Shown: positions 38,493 through 48,623, numbered from the stretch's first letter. The stretch: 64,000 nucleotides of DNA from an uncultured Pirellulaceae bacterium (GCA_905480235.1 CAJQPP010000078.1:1-64000), one strand, 5' to 3'. The notes: a model not told the origin generated them from the letters alone. Program-made: numbers and translations.

Positions 38493-40922
38493 ATGCAAGT
38501 GGAATCGAGTTCAAAGATGGCCTCTGGTGAATCAAACAATCCCGCGACCGTGCTGCAGCAACTGCATGCCGCCAAGAATATTCCTGTGGAATTGAAACAG
38601 ATTTTTCAGGAGGAAGCTGAAGAGCATCTGCAATATATTTACGACGGTCTGGATTCTCTTAAGCAATTCCCGGAAAACAAAGAGGCCGTCTCTCAAGTGC
38701 GTCGCTCCGCACACACACTAAAAGGTGCCGCTGGCGCGGTCGGCATGGAAGCGGTTACTCGGCTCTCCCATCGCATGGAAGATCTCCTCGACCAAGTCGC
38801 TGAGCAACCCATAGGAATTGACGCCGGCAAACGAAATTTACTCTTGGAAACCGCCGATTTATTGCAAGATCTCACGGCCAACGAAGTCAACGATATTGAG
38901 GCGATTTCCGAGCGTTTACAAAAAACCTATCGCCATTACGAATCGCAACTAGGACCCACCGCTTCTGCTACGGAAAATCCATCGGCAGCTGAATTATGGA
39001 AAGCCAGCGAAACCAACTCTGCCGCAACGAATACGATTCCAGTGGTCGGTGCCTCTCCAAACGAAAGTGGTCGTGATGAACAATTCCTGCGTGTCCCGCT
39101 GAAACGCCTGGATCAACTGGTCGGAACCATCGGTGAGATGATTGTGAACCGCTCGGTTATGAACCAACGTCTGGCGGACGTCCACGCTCGAATCGCCTCG
39201 ACTTTCAGCATATTGGAACGCATGCAGTTAGCTAGTTTTGAACTGCAATCGAATCACAATCTGGAATTCGCGGAAATCCTCAACGATGAACTGGCCGACT
39301 CACTTGGCGGAAGCTCGATAGCCAGAACGGAACTGGGCCACCTGGACCAAGACTCCGATTTTTATATGCTCGCGCAAATGCTCACCGAAGGATGCAATGA
39401 CGTTGAGTTCATTACGCGGGAAATGCGGAAATTAAAAATGGAGCTCGAGAGTCTTTTAAGACGGCAAGACCGCTTCAATCGAGAGGCACAGGCCAGTTTG
39501 CTACGCGTTCGCATGGTTCCGTTATCCAATGTGGTTAGCAAACTCCAGCGCACCGTGCGCGCGGTTTCGGGTAAACTGGACAAACGAATCGAATTGGTGG
39601 TGAAGGGTGACCATACGGAGCTGGATAAAACCGTAATGGATCAAATGATTGCTCCCTTGCAACACCTGATTCGCAATGCCATGGATCATGGTATTGAATC
39701 ACCTGCCGAACGGGAACAACTCGGCAAACCCCAAGCATCTCAATTGCATCTGGAAGCGTTGTATCAGGGCACCCAAGTCACACTCAAACTTAGCGACGAT
39801 GGACGTGGTATCGATTTCGATCGCCTGCGACGAAAGGCCATTGAAAGTGGAAAAATTGGTCCTCACGATGCCACCTCTTACGAAGAAAAATGCCGCTTGC
39901 TCTTTCTACCCGGGATCACGACAGCCGCCAACTTGACGGACGTTTCGGGTCGTGGCGTCGGAATGGATATCGTGCGAGAAGCTGTTGTAAGACTCAACGG
40001 CAATATCCGTGTGCAAAGTGAAATTAACCGAGGAACGACATTTACAATTCAGCTGCCGATTTCCGTTGGGGTCACCCAAGTTCTGATGGTGGAAGCTGCC
40101 AACCGGAAGTTCGCCATTCCTCGGCAAGCTATCGGTAAAATCACCCGCCTCGATTTTTCGGCAGTCAGCCCCTCAGGGCGAAGATCGTTAGTGCAGGTCG
40201 ATCATCAAATGATGGAATTGAGAGATCTCGCAAACCACCTGGATTTACCAACGCGGCGTTATACCAACCCGGACGAAGCCCCCCTGATCCTGATCATTCA
40301 GGCAGGTGCCGACCAGACTGCCGTCATTGTGGAATCGATCGAAGGTTGCGAAGAAGTCGTCGTCAAAAGTCTTGGCACCCACCTTCGAGAGATCCCGGGA
40401 CTCATCGGCGCAACCATCCAAGGCGACGGAACCGTCGTACCCATACTCGATCCGATGGATATCGTCGGACGCGATTCTAGCAACCTCACCGAAACTGTGG
40501 ATGCGACACGCCAAGCTACGCCTCTGCGGGTTTCTACGGCCATGGTCATTGACGATTCAATCAGCATTCGTCGCGCGACAGCGCATCTTCTGCAGACCGC
40601 CGGCTGGGATGTCGTAACCGCTAAAAATGGCGTTGATGCCGTTGAAAAGTTGGACGAGATGGAAACCCCACCAGATATTTTCCTCTGCGACATGGAGATG
40701 CCAAGAATGGATGGCATCGAACTGGTGAAGCGTTTGAGAAAACAGCCAGAGTTCGAGGCTACCCCCTTTGTCATGATCACCAGTCGCTCTGCGGAGTCCC
40801 ATTCGAAGATGGCTTTTGATGCCGGAGTATCGAATTATTTAGTGAAGCCCTATCACGATGAACAACTATTGGAACTGGTAAACGAACTGGTCCAAATCGC
40901 ATGGGAAACGGTGGAGGCATAA
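38493..40922 (+). CDS. Hybrid CheA-type histidine kinase (Hpt-HATPase-CheW-REC), ChpA-like
   Basis: 'RRSAHTLKGAAGAVGMEAV' (Hpt), 'PLQHLIRNAMDHGIESPAER', 'LSDDGRGIDFDRLRRKA', 'GRGVGMDIVREAVVRLNG', C-terminal REC 'AMVIDDSISIRRATAHLLQTAGWDV...FLCDMEMPRMDGIEL'. Confidence 0.95.
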   Translation: MQVESSSKMASGESNNPATVLQQLHAAKNIPVELKQIFQEEAEEHLQYIYDGLDSLKQFPENKEAVSQVRRSAHTLKGAAGAVGMEAVTRLSHRMEDLLDQVAEQPIGIDAGKRNLLLETADLLQDLTANEVNDIEAISERLQKTYRHYESQLGPTASATENPSAAELWKASETNSAATNTIPVVGASPNESGRDEQFLRVPLKRLDQLVGTIGEMIVNRSVMNQRLADVHARIASTFSILERMQLASFELQSNHNLEFAEILNDELADSLGGSSIARTELGHLDQDSDFYMLAQMLTEGCNDVEFITREMRKLKMELESLLRRQDRFNREAQASLLRVRMVPLSNVVSKLQRTVRAVSGKLDKRIELVVKGDHTELDKTVMDQMIAPLQHLIRNAMDHGIESPAEREQLGKPQASQLHLEALYQGTQVTLKLSDDGRGIDFDRLRRKAIESGKIGPHDATSYEEKCRLLFLPGITTAANLTDVSGRGVGMDIVREAVVRLNGNIRVQSEINRGTTFTIQLPISVGVTQVLMVEAANRKFAIPRQAIGKITRLDFSAVSPSGRRSLVQVDHQMMELRDLANHLDLPTRRYTNPDEAPLILIIQAGADQTAVIVESIEGCEEVVVKSLGTHLREIPGLIGATIQGDGTVVPILDPMDIVGRDSSNLTETVDATRQATPLRVSTAMVIDDSISIRRATAHLLQTAGWDVVTAKNGVDAVEKLDEMETPPDIFLCDMEMPRMDGIELVKRLRKQPEFEATPFVMITSRSAESHSKMAFDAGVSNYLVKPYHDEQLLELVNELVQIAWETVEA

Positions 40923-41081
40923 TCTGTATTGCCGCTACTTCCCCAACCGCAAATCCAAGATTTACGCGGGTTAATCGACATCAATTGCGGGTCCTGCTAA
41001 TTAAAAAAGCTAATGTTGATAGTCTTTAAGTCCAAGAAAACTATAACCCTGAGATCTTTCGGTAACCCCCGAAGTGATCGT

Positions 41082-42569
41082 ATGCAAGCAACCACCCCAC
41101 AATCCGCGGATAGCTTCCAATGGTTCTTGGTGCATCATAACGACGGCGACCATGAGTTAAGCACCATCCCCATCCACGGCAAAACTCAGTTGGGCCGCAA
41201 TTCTGACTGTGATGTCGTCATCACCAGCACCAGCGTTTCAGCTTACCATGCCAATATCGTGGAAGAAGGTGGCGTACTTTGGCTGCACGATTTGGACAGC
41301 ACCAATGGGACCTTCGTCAATGGTCAACCAGTTCGTAATCGAATTCGGTTGAGCGGCGGGGATACCATACGCTGCGCCAATGCCATATTTAATGTGAGTC
41401 AAAAAAAGCAGGATGGCAGCGAGACGGTCGCTAAGACACTCCGCTCCATTCAATTTGAACGTCTGTTCAACGGTGGTTTACTGCCTTATTTCCAACCCAT
41501 TTTTCATATCGGCGAAAAACACCTACGCGTTGCCGGATTGGAAATGCTGGGGCGAAGTCGCGTACTGGGTCTACGTACTCCCGAACAAATGTTTGCAACC
41601 GCCACGCAGCTAAACATGGAGATTGAGCTAAGCGGCGCTTTGATGCGACAAGGATTCGAGGCGTCTCACGCTCACTTGCCTGGCGATCTGGAATTATTCC
41701 TTAACACACACCTGATGGAACTGCGAGATAGTCGGCTTCTGACATCTTTGAGGAACATCCGAGAAAGCTTCGAAAGCCGCCCCCTAACTTTAGAAGTTTC
41801 CGCAGCGGCTCTCGACGAACCCAAAGACCTGGTCAATCTCAGTAAAGCGCTCGATCAACTTGATATCAAGCTGGCAATTCACAATTTCGGTGCTGCAGAA
41901 CCTCGCCTATTCGCTTTGCAAGATGTGAGTCCTGATTACATTAAATTTGATGCTCGTTTAATTCGCCAGATCGATCAAGCGCCTGAACGGCACCAAAAAT
42001 TCCTGGTCGGATTATTGCGATTCATGGATTCGCTCGGCGTCATCTCGGTCGCCGAAAGAGTGGAAACCATCGGGGAGCACGAAACGCTACTTGAAATGGG
42101 ATTCACGATAGGGCAGGGCATTCACTATAGCGAACCGTCTTCGTTACCCGATTGTATCGAATGGCTCAGCGACAACGCCCTGACAGAATCCTCGGGGGAA
42201 CCCAACACCGAAGCTGGCCCTCTGATTCGATCCTTTCTAGGACCGCGTGAATCGGAAACAGAAAACCAAACGTCCTATCACGATGCCGAATGGTTACTAG
42301 CTCAGCCAGCCGATCATTACACAGTCCAAGTCTTGAGCGCGATCTCATTGCAACGGGCTGAAAACTACGTGGCTAGTCAACCTGACCCACAAGCTTTTGC
42401 CATCTTCTGCAAGCCTGGGAAAACTCGCATGCTGTACATTGTCGTGTACGGGATGTTCGCAGATCGTGAGGCGGCCCGAAAAGCAGCTGGCGAGCTGCCG
42501 GCTTTGGCCGTTTCGCCATGGATTCGGATGTTGTCAGGCGTCCAGTCAGAAATCCGCGGAAAATCATAA
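41082..42569 (+). CDS. FHA domain + degenerate EAL domain + SPOR-like C-terminal domain protein
   Basis: FHA 'GRNSDCDVVITSTSVSAYHANIVEEGGVLWLHDLDSTNGTFVNGQPV'; EAL-like 'AGLEMLGRSR...LEVSAAAL...LAIHNFGAAEPRL...YIKFDARLI...VAERVET'; SPOR-like 'HYTVQVLSAISLQRAENYVASQPDPQAFAIFCKPGKTRMLYIVVYGMFADREAARKAAGELPA..PWIRMLSGVQ'. Confidence 0.85.
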   Translation: MQATTPQSADSFQWFLVHHNDGDHELSTIPIHGKTQLGRNSDCDVVITSTSVSAYHANIVEEGGVLWLHDLDSTNGTFVNGQPVRNRIRLSGGDTIRCANAIFNVSQKKQDGSETVAKTLRSIQFERLFNGGLLPYFQPIFHIGEKHLRVAGLEMLGRSRVLGLRTPEQMFATATQLNMEIELSGALMRQGFEASHAHLPGDLELFLNTHLMELRDSRLLTSLRNIRESFESRPLTLEVSAAALDEPKDLVNLSKALDQLDIKLAIHNFGAAEPRLFALQDVSPDYIKFDARLIRQIDQAPERHQKFLVGLLRFMDSLGVISVAERVETIGEHETLLEMGFTIGQGIHYSEPSSLPDCIEWLSDNALTESSGEPNTEAGPLIRSFLGPRESETENQTSYHDAEWLLAQPADHYTVQVLSAISLQRAENYVASQPDPQAFAIFCKPGKTRMLYIVVYGMFADREAARKAAGELPALAVSPWIRMLSGVQSEIRGKS

Positions 42570-42670
42570 ACCGCGATGCGGCGTGGTTTCACGGGTTTTC
42601 GGAATCTCTGAGCTGCGAAACTCTGGGGCTTCTTCTATTCCCCTTGCCCTTTGCCTATTAGAATACGAGC

Positions 42671-43222
42671 ATGGCAAAATCGGAAATAATAATCGGTGTG
42701 ACCGGCGGCATTGCGGCCTACAAATCCGCGGCTTTGGTCAGTCATCTGGTGCAGGCTGATTACGGAGTCCGCGTGGTGATGACTCCTTCGGCACATCAAT
42801 TCATCGGTGCGGCGACCATGGCGGCATTAACGGGTCGCCCGGTCTATTCTGAAATTTTTGCCGGGCAAGACGCGCACCCACTCGGACCTCATATTGAAAT
42901 TGCGCGAGACGCCGATTTGCTCTGTGTGGCCCCAGCGACCGCCGACTTTTTAGGAAAGGCCGCCCACGGTCTTGCGGATTCACTGCTAAGCACGCTTTAC
43001 CTTTGCTTTCAGGGGCCCGTCTTAATGGCGCCAGCTATGAATTGTGAAATGTGGGAAAAGTCGGCCGTGCAAAGAAATATGAAGACCTTAACGTTGGACG
43101 GTGTTCACATGATCGGCCCGAATGAGGGCTGGTTGAGCTGTCGGCAAAAAGGGGCAGGACGCATGTCGGAACCTATGGAAATAGCCGCAGCGATCGTCTC
43201 CGTACTCGACCAATCGGACTAA
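42671..43222 (+). CDS. coaC: Phosphopantothenoylcysteine decarboxylase-type flavoprotein
   Basis: 'IIIGVTGGIAAYKSAALVSHLVQADYGVRVVMTPSAHQFI', 'APAMNCEMWEKSAVQRNMKTL'. Confidence 0.92.
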   Translation: MAKSEIIIGVTGGIAAYKSAALVSHLVQADYGVRVVMTPSAHQFIGAATMAALTGRPVYSEIFAGQDAHPLGPHIEIARDADLLCVAPATADFLGKAAHGLADSLLSTLYLCFQGPVLMAPAMNCEMWEKSAVQRNMKTLTLDGVHMIGPNEGWLSCRQKGAGRMSEPMEIAAAIVSVLDQSD

Positions 43223-43291
43223 CCCAGTGCGATTAAATTACGGCGCCGTGGTTTGCCGTGAATTGATCCGCTCAAAAAAAGGACGTCGCCG

Positions 43292-43942
43292 ATGGCGAAG
43301 ATACTGATCACCTCCGGCCCCACTCGGCAGTATATCGACCCCGTGCGCTTTATTTCGAATGGCTCAAGTGGCGAAATGGGACGCTGCATCGCCACAGCAG
43401 CCATCGAAGCCGGACACGAAGTCTGCATTGTCAGTGGCCCGGTGACGATTGAGTATCCGGCGGCTGCCAAGGTGGTCCCCGTTATGACAACTCACCAAAT
43501 GCTGGAAGCTTGCCTGGTCGAGTTTGAATCGAGTGATGGCATGATTGGTGTGGCGGCACCATGCGATTACCAGCCCCGTAGCGTCGCTGATCAAAAAATC
43601 AAAAAGACCGGTGAGCCCCTGATATTGGAATTTGTGCAAACACCGGATATCGTCGCCCATCTCGGTCAAAACAAACGGCCCGATCAGTGGGTCGTTGGCT
43701 TTGCTCTGGAGACCGAGGATGCCCATTTTCAGGCCATCACTAAACTTGAAAAAAAGTCATGTGACTTAGTGATCGTCAATGGCCCCGAGGCCATGAATTC
43801 TGAAACGAACGAGGTTGATATCCTTAACCCCGATGGAAAAATCGTAGCGCAATTTCGTGGCGGCAAACCCACGGTAGGGGCGGCTATTTTTTCAGAAGTC
43901 GAAAAACACCTGATCGGAACAAAGCTTCCCGCTTCTGAGTAA
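43292..43942 (+). CDS. coaB: Phosphopantothenate-cysteine ligase domain protein
   Basis: 'ILITSGPTRQYIDPVRFISNGSSGEMGRCIATAAIEAGHEVCIVSGPV', 'VGFALETED'. Confidence 0.92.
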   Translation: MAKILITSGPTRQYIDPVRFISNGSSGEMGRCIATAAIEAGHEVCIVSGPVTIEYPAAAKVVPVMTTHQMLEACLVEFESSDGMIGVAAPCDYQPRSVADQKIKKTGEPLILEFVQTPDIVAHLGQNKRPDQWVVGFALETEDAHFQAITKLEKKSCDLVIVNGPEAMNSETNEVDILNPDGKIVAQFRGGKPTVGAAIFSEVEKHLIGTKLPASE

Positions 43943-43977
43943 ACAGGCAAGGAAACGATTCTTGAGACAGCACCCCA

Positions 43978-45000
43978 TCAAGTACTGGACAAAATATGCA
44001 GGATGTCACCTTCTTGCAGCACGTAGGCGCGAGGTTCTTTACTCATCAAATTTTGCGCTTTGATTTCGCGTTCGCTGCCTACTCGAAATAAATCCTCGCA
44101 GCTCATGCGTTCCGCTCGCACAAACCCTCTTGCCAGATCCGTATGAATCGACCCGGCGGCATCCTCAGCGGTAGCCCCTTGAGCCACCATCCAAGAGCGG
44201 ACTTCTTTTTCACCTGCCGTGAAGAATAACATCTGATGGGAAGCGTTCATCAATGCCCTTAGCACGGGGCCACGTTCGATGGCAGTGACTCCCATCTCCT
44301 CACAGAATCCGTCTCTCTCAGTCGTTTCCATTTGCCCCAATTCTAACTGCAACGTAATCGGCAGTCGCCAAACTGGAGAGGAGTGACCCGCTACTGGATC
44401 CTCCGAGGCTACCTCATCATCATTCGTGTTAACAATGATCATGCGAGGTTTCCGAGTTAACAACTGAAATGATTTGATGGCCCGTCCCTGCTCTTCGCTC
44501 AATTCCATTTCGTGAATTAGTTCTCCGGATTCCAGCACTGCCAACAACGGTTCTAAAGCCTCCAGTTCAACAATTTCTTTATCGCGATTGGGGCGGGGGC
44601 GTTTGACCGAGTCCCTGAGTTTTTCCACACGGCTGTTCACCAGATCGAGATCGGCAATCAACAAATCCTCTTCAAAAGAGCGAAGATCCTTTTCAACCTC
44701 TGCACCGGAATAGGCCCCCACCACGATGCACAGGCAACCGGCTTCGCGAATCAACGCCAATTTCCCGGCGGAACCTTGGTGGTCGCGACTCAGCCCTGGG
44801 GTATCAACGAGATTAAGCGACGCCCTAGTAATTTTCTTGGGTTGATAAATATCCGAGAGCTGGGCTATTCGGTCATCTGGCACCTCGACCGAGGCCGCTT
44901 GCCCCGTATGAGACACCGACAAATCCGGCTGAACACCCGTTAGCCAATGAAACAAGGAGGATTTCCCGGAACCTTGATAACCAACAATTCCAATTTTCAT
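43978..45000 (-). CDS. YchF/Obg-like GTPase
   Basis: 'MKIGIVGYQGSGKSSLFHWLTG' (P-loop), 'LNLVDTPGLSRDHQGSAGKLALIREAGCLCIVV', C-terminal TGS-like 'KEPRAYVLQEGDILHIL'. Confidence 0.8.
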   Translation of the reverse strand: MKIGIVGYQGSGKSSLFHWLTGVQPDLSVSHTGQAASVEVPDDRIAQLSDIYQPKKITRASLNLVDTPGLSRDHQGSAGKLALIREAGCLCIVVGAYSGAEVEKDLRSFEEDLLIADLDLVNSRVEKLRDSVKRPRPNRDKEIVELEALEPLLAVLESGELIHEMELSEEQGRAIKSFQLLTRKPRMIIVNTNDDEVASEDPVAGHSSPVWRLPITLQLELGQMETTERDGFCEEMGVTAIERGPVLRALMNASHQMLFFTAGEKEVRSWMVAQGATAEDAAGSIHTDLARGFVRAERMSCEDLFRVGSEREIKAQNLMSKEPRAYVLQEGDILHILSST

Positions 45001-47414
45001 GAGTTAGCAGTCTGCTGAAGCAATTCTTGCAAGTCGTGTAATGCAATTTCCACCGTTTTAGTCTGCTGATCGTCCAGCTTTCCATGACCAAAACGTACGA
45101 GATAGTAGGAATCTGTGATGGTTTTCGTCAAGGTTCCGAGGCGATTTAAGGGCTCGTTTTTTGTCAAGCTGTGGGCAACTGACTCCGCGAATTCACGATG
45201 CGTCTGCTGGGGCAGTTTATGAAACCCAGCCTGTTCTAAATACTCCAACATCTGTCGGTAGAAGGGAACCTCATCGGCGCGCCCCCCGAATTCCCGAACC
45301 ACCCAACCCGAGAGCTTGGGAGAGACCAAATTGAGGGCTCTCGCAATGCCTCGTCGAACCCCTCTCAAACTTCCGTACTCTGTCTTTTTCCGACGATTTT
45401 GCCGTACAGCCCGTTCCCTCAAATAGATCACCAATCCCAGAGCCAACATGATAATGATAAAACCTGGAACCGCGTACCGCTTCCAACCGTTGGGTTCTTG
45501 CAGGTCTTCCCGTAAACGACCGAGCGAATTTTGCCACCAATCGAGATCGAGAACCCGCAGCGCCCCCGACAGGTTTAATTGATCAGCGGAAACGATACGC
45601 GTCTGCGTATCTGCCTGCAGTCCGAGAACGTAATCTCGCCACAGACTTTTGGCGAAATCCAGCGCTTCGTCGGCACTAGTTACCTGATCATTGGTATCCG
45701 ACGAGGGTGTGGGATCCAGACGTAACCACGCTCCCGTTTCATTCGCTTGCCCAGTTTGCATTAAATAATTGGAGCAATCCTCGGGCCGAATGTAAGCCTC
45801 CACCCAGGCGTGGGCATGCTGGGCCTCCACATCCAGGTGACCACCAAATCCATTAATATCTCCGCCCCGGTATCCGACCACCAAGCGACTGGGAATGCCT
45901 TGGCTACGCAACATCAGTGCCAGCGCAGAGGCGTAATACTCACAATGGCCTGAGCGATGATTGGCGAAGAAATCCTCCACGCTATCGAGGGCTTCGTCCC
46001 GATCAATGTCTCGATAGTCCAAGGTATAAGAAAACTGACCTGATTTAAAATAGGCCTCCATTTGGCGGGCGATGGAATTATGATTATTGCCCGTGACCCG
46101 ACTGCCGATCTCACCCGCCACCTGAACCAAAGTAGGATAGCGTTCGCGATCGAGGTAGGTGTACCATTTGTAATTGCCAGGATCCTGCTCCTCGGTCAAA
46201 CATACAAGCCCATCTCTAGCGACATACGGATAAGCAGAGAAAAATTCGCCGCTACTGAGAATCGGTATTTTCAAACGGTAACGGAAATGTGAAACGGTGA
46301 TCTTTTCTGCTGACCGCTGACGCGTCAGTGCTCCCAACGGCCAACACCACTCGTAATCCGTCAGGAATTCCCCAACGCTGGTGAAACGAGGTGGCATTGC
46401 GGTGTACAGCAATGGATCATCGGTTGGCTCTAAGACGATCTCCTGAGTCACCCAACGATCGGTCGCTTCCATCTTTAATGGACGAAAATCTGACGGGTAA
46501 ATCTGATAGGGCGGGGCTACCCATTTCGTGCGATTACCATCGATTTCAAGATTGCTAAGTGCCATGCCTCGCAGGTAGGGATCCCGGCTTGGTTGAAATG
46601 TTTTTTGTTCATCGCCCGAATACCAATACCTCACATTCATCTGTAATTTGCTGGAAAGCAAGATCAGATCCGAATGGTTCATGCTTACTTTTTCGTCAAA
46701 CCCCGTGGCCTGCATCGGCATCTCTTTGGGGCCGGCCCAGGAGGTGTTATCTCGGGGTAAGAAATAGAAAAGCAAGACTGAAAAAAACAGCGCACCAGAT
46801 GCAAATATCAAAAAGGCCACCACCATGCGTCGTAAGACGCCCCGCTGGAGTGCTGGCTTGGTACTGATGGTCCAAACCGCATACTCTGGGGCTCTGCGCC
46901 GAGAGTTGGATAGCCTTAAGGAGGCTTCATTTTGAAGCTTGACCAATTGGCGATCCTGGTAAAGATGCAGCACCATCATGGTGACGCCTGCGATCATCAT
47001 GTAGATGATAAACAAGACTCCGCCTTCAAAGCCCAGATTAAAAACCGCCCCCACGACGATTTGCAATAAACTCAGCACCATGACTTGCCAATAAACTCTC
47101 GCACTTTTCTTTTGGAAAGTCAGGATAGTCTGCAAATAGACCAGCAGTTTCCCAACCCCCAGCAGGTGACGCACACTGTCATTCGTAAAATAGAAATTGG
47201 AAACGGTAAGAATTGTGACCAAGACCGCCAACAAGTTGGCAACCCAATTAGGCAAGCGAAACCACTTCAGCCAATCGACCAAAATCATCGACGCACTGAC
47301 GCCCAAGACAGCCACAAAGAAAGGCTCAAAGTCACCTTGTCCCATACCCAGCAATAAACCGCTGAGCGCCACGGTCGCCAAAATCAAAAAAGGCAGCGTG
47401 CGTTCGACACTCAT
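44997..47414 (-). CDS. TgpA-like transglutaminase domain membrane protein
   Basis: Multi-TM N-terminus; 'DSVEDFFANHRSGHCEYYASALALMLRSQGIPSRLVVGYRGGDINGFGGHLDVEAQHAHAWVEAYI' (Cys-His-Asp transglutaminase core). Confidence 0.93.
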   Translation of the reverse strand: MSVERTLPFLILATVALSGLLLGMGQGDFEPFFVAVLGVSASMILVDWLKWFRLPNWVANLLAVLVTILTVSNFYFTNDSVRHLLGVGKLLVYLQTILTFQKKSARVYWQVMVLSLLQIVVGAVFNLGFEGGVLFIIYMMIAGVTMMVLHLYQDRQLVKLQNEASLRLSNSRRRAPEYAVWTISTKPALQRGVLRRMVVAFLIFASGALFFSVLLFYFLPRDNTSWAGPKEMPMQATGFDEKVSMNHSDLILLSSKLQMNVRYWYSGDEQKTFQPSRDPYLRGMALSNLEIDGNRTKWVAPPYQIYPSDFRPLKMEATDRWVTQEIVLEPTDDPLLYTAMPPRFTSVGEFLTDYEWCWPLGALTRQRSAEKITVSHFRYRLKIPILSSGEFFSAYPYVARDGLVCLTEEQDPGNYKWYTYLDRERYPTLVQVAGEIGSRVTGNNHNSIARQMEAYFKSGQFSYTLDYRDIDRDEALDSVEDFFANHRSGHCEYYASALALMLRSQGIPSRLVVGYRGGDINGFGGHLDVEAQHAHAWVEAYIRPEDCSNYLMQTGQANETGAWLRLDPTPSSDTNDQVTSADEALDFAKSLWRDYVLGLQADTQTRIVSADQLNLSGALRVLDLDWWQNSLGRLREDLQEPNGWKRYAVPGFIIIMLALGLVIYLRERAVRQNRRKKTEYGSLRGVRRGIARALNLVSPKLSGWVVREFGGRADEVPFYRQMLEYLEQAGFHKLPQQTHREFAESVAHSLTKNEPLNRLGTLTKTITDSYYLVRFGHGKLDDQQTKTVEIALHDLQELLQQTANS

Positions 47415-48595
47415 GCGTCGTTCTCCAGCTGCTTGGCGATCTGATTCAAAAATTCGCCGGGCTTAATCGAAGGCGGTTGAAAATAGCGCGTCAAATCTTC
47501 CCGTGTTACATCAATCCACTTCCCGCGAAACGTTGGTAAATCCGCCTCGGCGAAAGCCTGTTCTTGACTACGCGTACTGATCACAATCACAGAGCGTGCG
47601 CGAGCGGATGCCGGCACCAAGGATTCCCAGGCGTCATGAAAGCCATTCGATTCGGCTGGCTGAATCGTTGCCAACACCTCCATCAACGCAGCCAATGCGA
47701 TTCCATTTAAGTGTTCGCATACCCATTGCTGATCCCCGCATACGCCCACTGCCGGCTGACCGCGGCCCACCGAGTACTTTTTGAAGATGGTTGCCATCAG
47801 AGAAAGCGTCATTTCGATATCACCCTCTGCTTGGCTGGTTTCTGCCAAATCCAAAATCAACACAAGTCGACGATCTTGCTGCTGCTCGTTTTGCCGAACC
47901 ATTAAATCGCCGTGGCGTGCGGAACTCCGCCAATGCACCTGCCTTGGATTATCCCCCGTCACCCATGGCCGCAACGCATAAAAATCACCGGTTTCGGAAC
48001 GCTGCTGACGTTGTTTTTTTGCTTCCCCGCGACTGAGCGATTGCGTCATTTGGTCCCACGAGCGGTGTAACCGACCAATCGCGGGCGCAACGTAAAAGGT
48101 CTCAACATTCTGCAATTTGATCTTGGAGCGAATCAACCCCACCGGGAAAGCGGAACTGATTTGCGCGGGGCCCAGTTGATAAATTCCTCTTTTCACCAGC
48201 AGGCACTGATAGCCAACATCGGTCTCGGCGGCAGGTGCAATTGGCGGCACCAACACCGTAACCCGGTCCAAATATTTGGCGTCCACTCGACCGATGCGAT
48301 CCACAACACGCAGCCCCCAAGATGGGATTCGCGTGCGGGAATTTTTCAGACGCCAACCCACCGTAAAGGGACTCCCGGCGAAGATCATACGTGGGAGACG
48401 GCGCACACCAATGACCCGCTCCAGCATCTTCATCGAGATGCGCCAGTTAAAGAAAAAGGGAGCGATCATCAGCCCCGAAAGCAACATCAGCAAATTCACT
48501 TGCCGGATAATCGCTCCGAGGATGATAAATGCCAACACCGACATGAAAGACAAGCCTTCGTAGGTAATTCGGGTGTGGCGTCGTGGATATTTCAT
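47411..48595 (-). CDS. DUF58 domain-containing protein
   Basis: 'GDFYALRPWVTGDNPRQVHWRSSARHGDLMVRQNEQQQDRRLVLILDL'. Confidence 0.93.
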   Translation of the reverse strand: MKYPRRHTRITYEGLSFMSVLAFIILGAIIRQVNLLMLLSGLMIAPFFFNWRISMKMLERVIGVRRLPRMIFAGSPFTVGWRLKNSRTRIPSWGLRVVDRIGRVDAKYLDRVTVLVPPIAPAAETDVGYQCLLVKRGIYQLGPAQISSAFPVGLIRSKIKLQNVETFYVAPAIGRLHRSWDQMTQSLSRGEAKKQRQQRSETGDFYALRPWVTGDNPRQVHWRSSARHGDLMVRQNEQQQDRRLVLILDLAETSQAEGDIEMTLSLMATIFKKYSVGRGQPAVGVCGDQQWVCEHLNGIALAALMEVLATIQPAESNGFHDAWESLVPASARARSVIVISTRSQEQAFAEADLPTFRGKWIDVTREDLTRYFQPPSIKPGEFLNQIAKQLENDA

Positions 48596-48623
48596 GGCAA
48601 AAAGCCTCGCCTCCCTTCCAAAA

